Source: Penelope pileata
Lineage: Eukaryota; Chordata; Aves; Galliformes; Cracidae
DNA: 64,000 bases
Direction of reading: 5' to 3'
Assembly: GCA_013396635.1 (NCBI GenBank)
Contig: WBMW01005075.1
Location: forward strand, 1-64,000
Shown here: positions 63,041 to 64,000 of the stretch, piece after piece
Position numbering within the stretch: the first letter of the stretch is position 1
Layout of the letters: every line of letters starts with the position of its first letter
The notes under the pieces: generated by a model
Told to the model about the DNA's origin: nothing
The model's database searches: none
What the model saw: only the letters and a program-made list of their open reading frames with translations
Translations under genes and position numbers: made by a program

Positions 63041-64000
63041 ATGACTGGAAAGGGTGTCACAGCATTGTTACAGACACCTGTGCAACGTCAAATGCACAGT
63101 GCTGATCCTGTTTGACAGCATGTACTGTATATTTATTGCCTCAAGCAGGACAGATGTTAGCAACACAGGAGATGCTCACTTTGTACTCTTTCAAGAATAT
63201 GCTAATTACTTCTCTAGGAAGCCCAATCTGGCAGTTTCAGTAGTTTACTCATAAACAAAAAAATTAGCAAAAGTAACAGGAAAGGAAACTCAGCAACTTA
63301 GCCAGAAGGAGAAAAGATGTGAATTTCTCTGACAGCTGCCCCTTGCCACCCTTTCACTCCCAAACAGCCCTTTCTGATCTTGGTGTTAACACACTTAAGA
63401 AGAAAAAATATACATCTGTTGTTCAATAAGATGAGACACTGTGTATAGGGACAGTTGAGATAGAGGAAAAGCAACCAGATGCAAGATACACAGCTTTGCA
63501 ATGTGCAAAGCCGTGTGTGCGATCCCAACAAAAGCCAAATGCTCACACAAATCAGCTACTTTCCTTTGAGCTGCACCATAAGAACACTCTAATAGAACTT
63601 GTAATTTCCTAACCTGATTAAAATTTCACACACGTTGTCCTCACTTTTTAATATAATAACATAGATGCTTTATTCAAATGCTTCAAACAGTTGACTTCTC
63701 GTTTCTGCAGCTAGCTCTATGCTTGAAAGGATGAAAGGAAAATTCTGAAAGGGAAATACGGCTAAGCACTCAGATTTTGAAGGAGAACCTCACAATTACT
63801 CAGCTCCATACAGACAGGAGCACTCAAGGCACTGCACAATTAAAGACCAACCCTGTAAATTTTACAGGACCAGTTTTGCACTTCCAGTGCAGAAGACAAG
63901 AGTGATGGATGCTGCAGCAAGGTGCCAAGATGAAGCTGTCCCCAGTTGAGGTCATTGGCCTCCAGGACCAGAACTTCTCCACTGCCTCTTCTGCAGGCTG
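63041..64000. other. non-coding DNA at the right edge
   Basis: No transposon recognised beyond the CR1 end. The last 120 bases are somewhat richer in G and C and could be the start of a feature outside the window, but nothing definite can be read. Confidence 0.35.

Noticed and set aside
1..64000. CRISPR arrays, phage or plasmid genes, operons, toxin-antitoxin or other prokaryotic systems
   Set aside because: CR1 and mariner elements, spliced-exon signals and base composition show a bird nuclear genome; no such structures were seen.
1..64000. Endogenous retrovirus or LTR elements, tRNA and rRNA genes
   Set aside because: I looked for paired LTR-like direct repeats, primer-binding sites and tRNA-like B-box sequences and saw none I could support; a repeat or tRNA search could still find worn ones.

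Overview
The window looks like vertebrate nuclear DNA from a bird, most likely a galliform close to chicken. The evidence is many CR1 LINE copies carrying the typical CR1 3' tail (repeats of an ATTCTATG/AATCATAG unit), plus short mariner-type transposons with long terminal inverted repeats of the kind known from chicken (GalluHop/Mariner1_GG-like). The DNA is AT-rich and mostly non-coding. It has no operons, no rRNA or tRNA genes that I can see, and no CRISPR array. Two stretches of N (a 556-base gap at 61813-62368 and a single N at 57481) mark it as a draft assembly.

Layout. Positions 1-335 are a CpG-rich block that probably belongs to a promoter or first exon lying mostly to the left. A CR1 fragment at 2636-3505 carries a TGGA/TCCA microsatellite. 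Around 4.9-5.5 kb is the best candidate for real coding sequence: a minus-strand terminal exon of 61 codons with a stop, a roughly 0.4 kb 3'UTR and a correctly placed AATAAA. Further minus-strand exon candidates with splice sites lie at 26.5, 27.05, 39.15, 39.9-40.2, 47.6 and 48.25 kb, and where neighbours can be compared their codon phases agree. I therefore infer that most of the window may be the introns of one minus-strand gene whose 3' end is near 4.92 kb. I do not recognise the protein, and the exons are inferred without alignment or RNA data.

Transposable elements. Minus-strand CR1 copies lie at 2.6, 12.1, 29.6, 34.2-37.2, 55.7 and 61.4-63.0 kb. Plus-strand copies lie at 40.6 (old), 53.9 and 58.8 kb. 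The 34-37 kb copy keeps much of ORF2 (endonuclease plus the start of reverse transcriptase) but is split by a younger CR1 flanked by GTTTC on both sides. The 61.4-63.0 kb copy is the best preserved, and its reverse transcriptase core falls in the assembly gap. Three mariner-type copies are present: two internally deleted, roughly 0.53-0.54 kb elements with matching inverted repeats and TA target sites (15.7 and 46.5 kb), and one 3' fragment (27.4 kb).

I found no new or self-contained biological system. The main points to check are the putative spliced gene, the nested CR1 insertion, the short assembly gap, and the shared stop codon in the mariner remnants.
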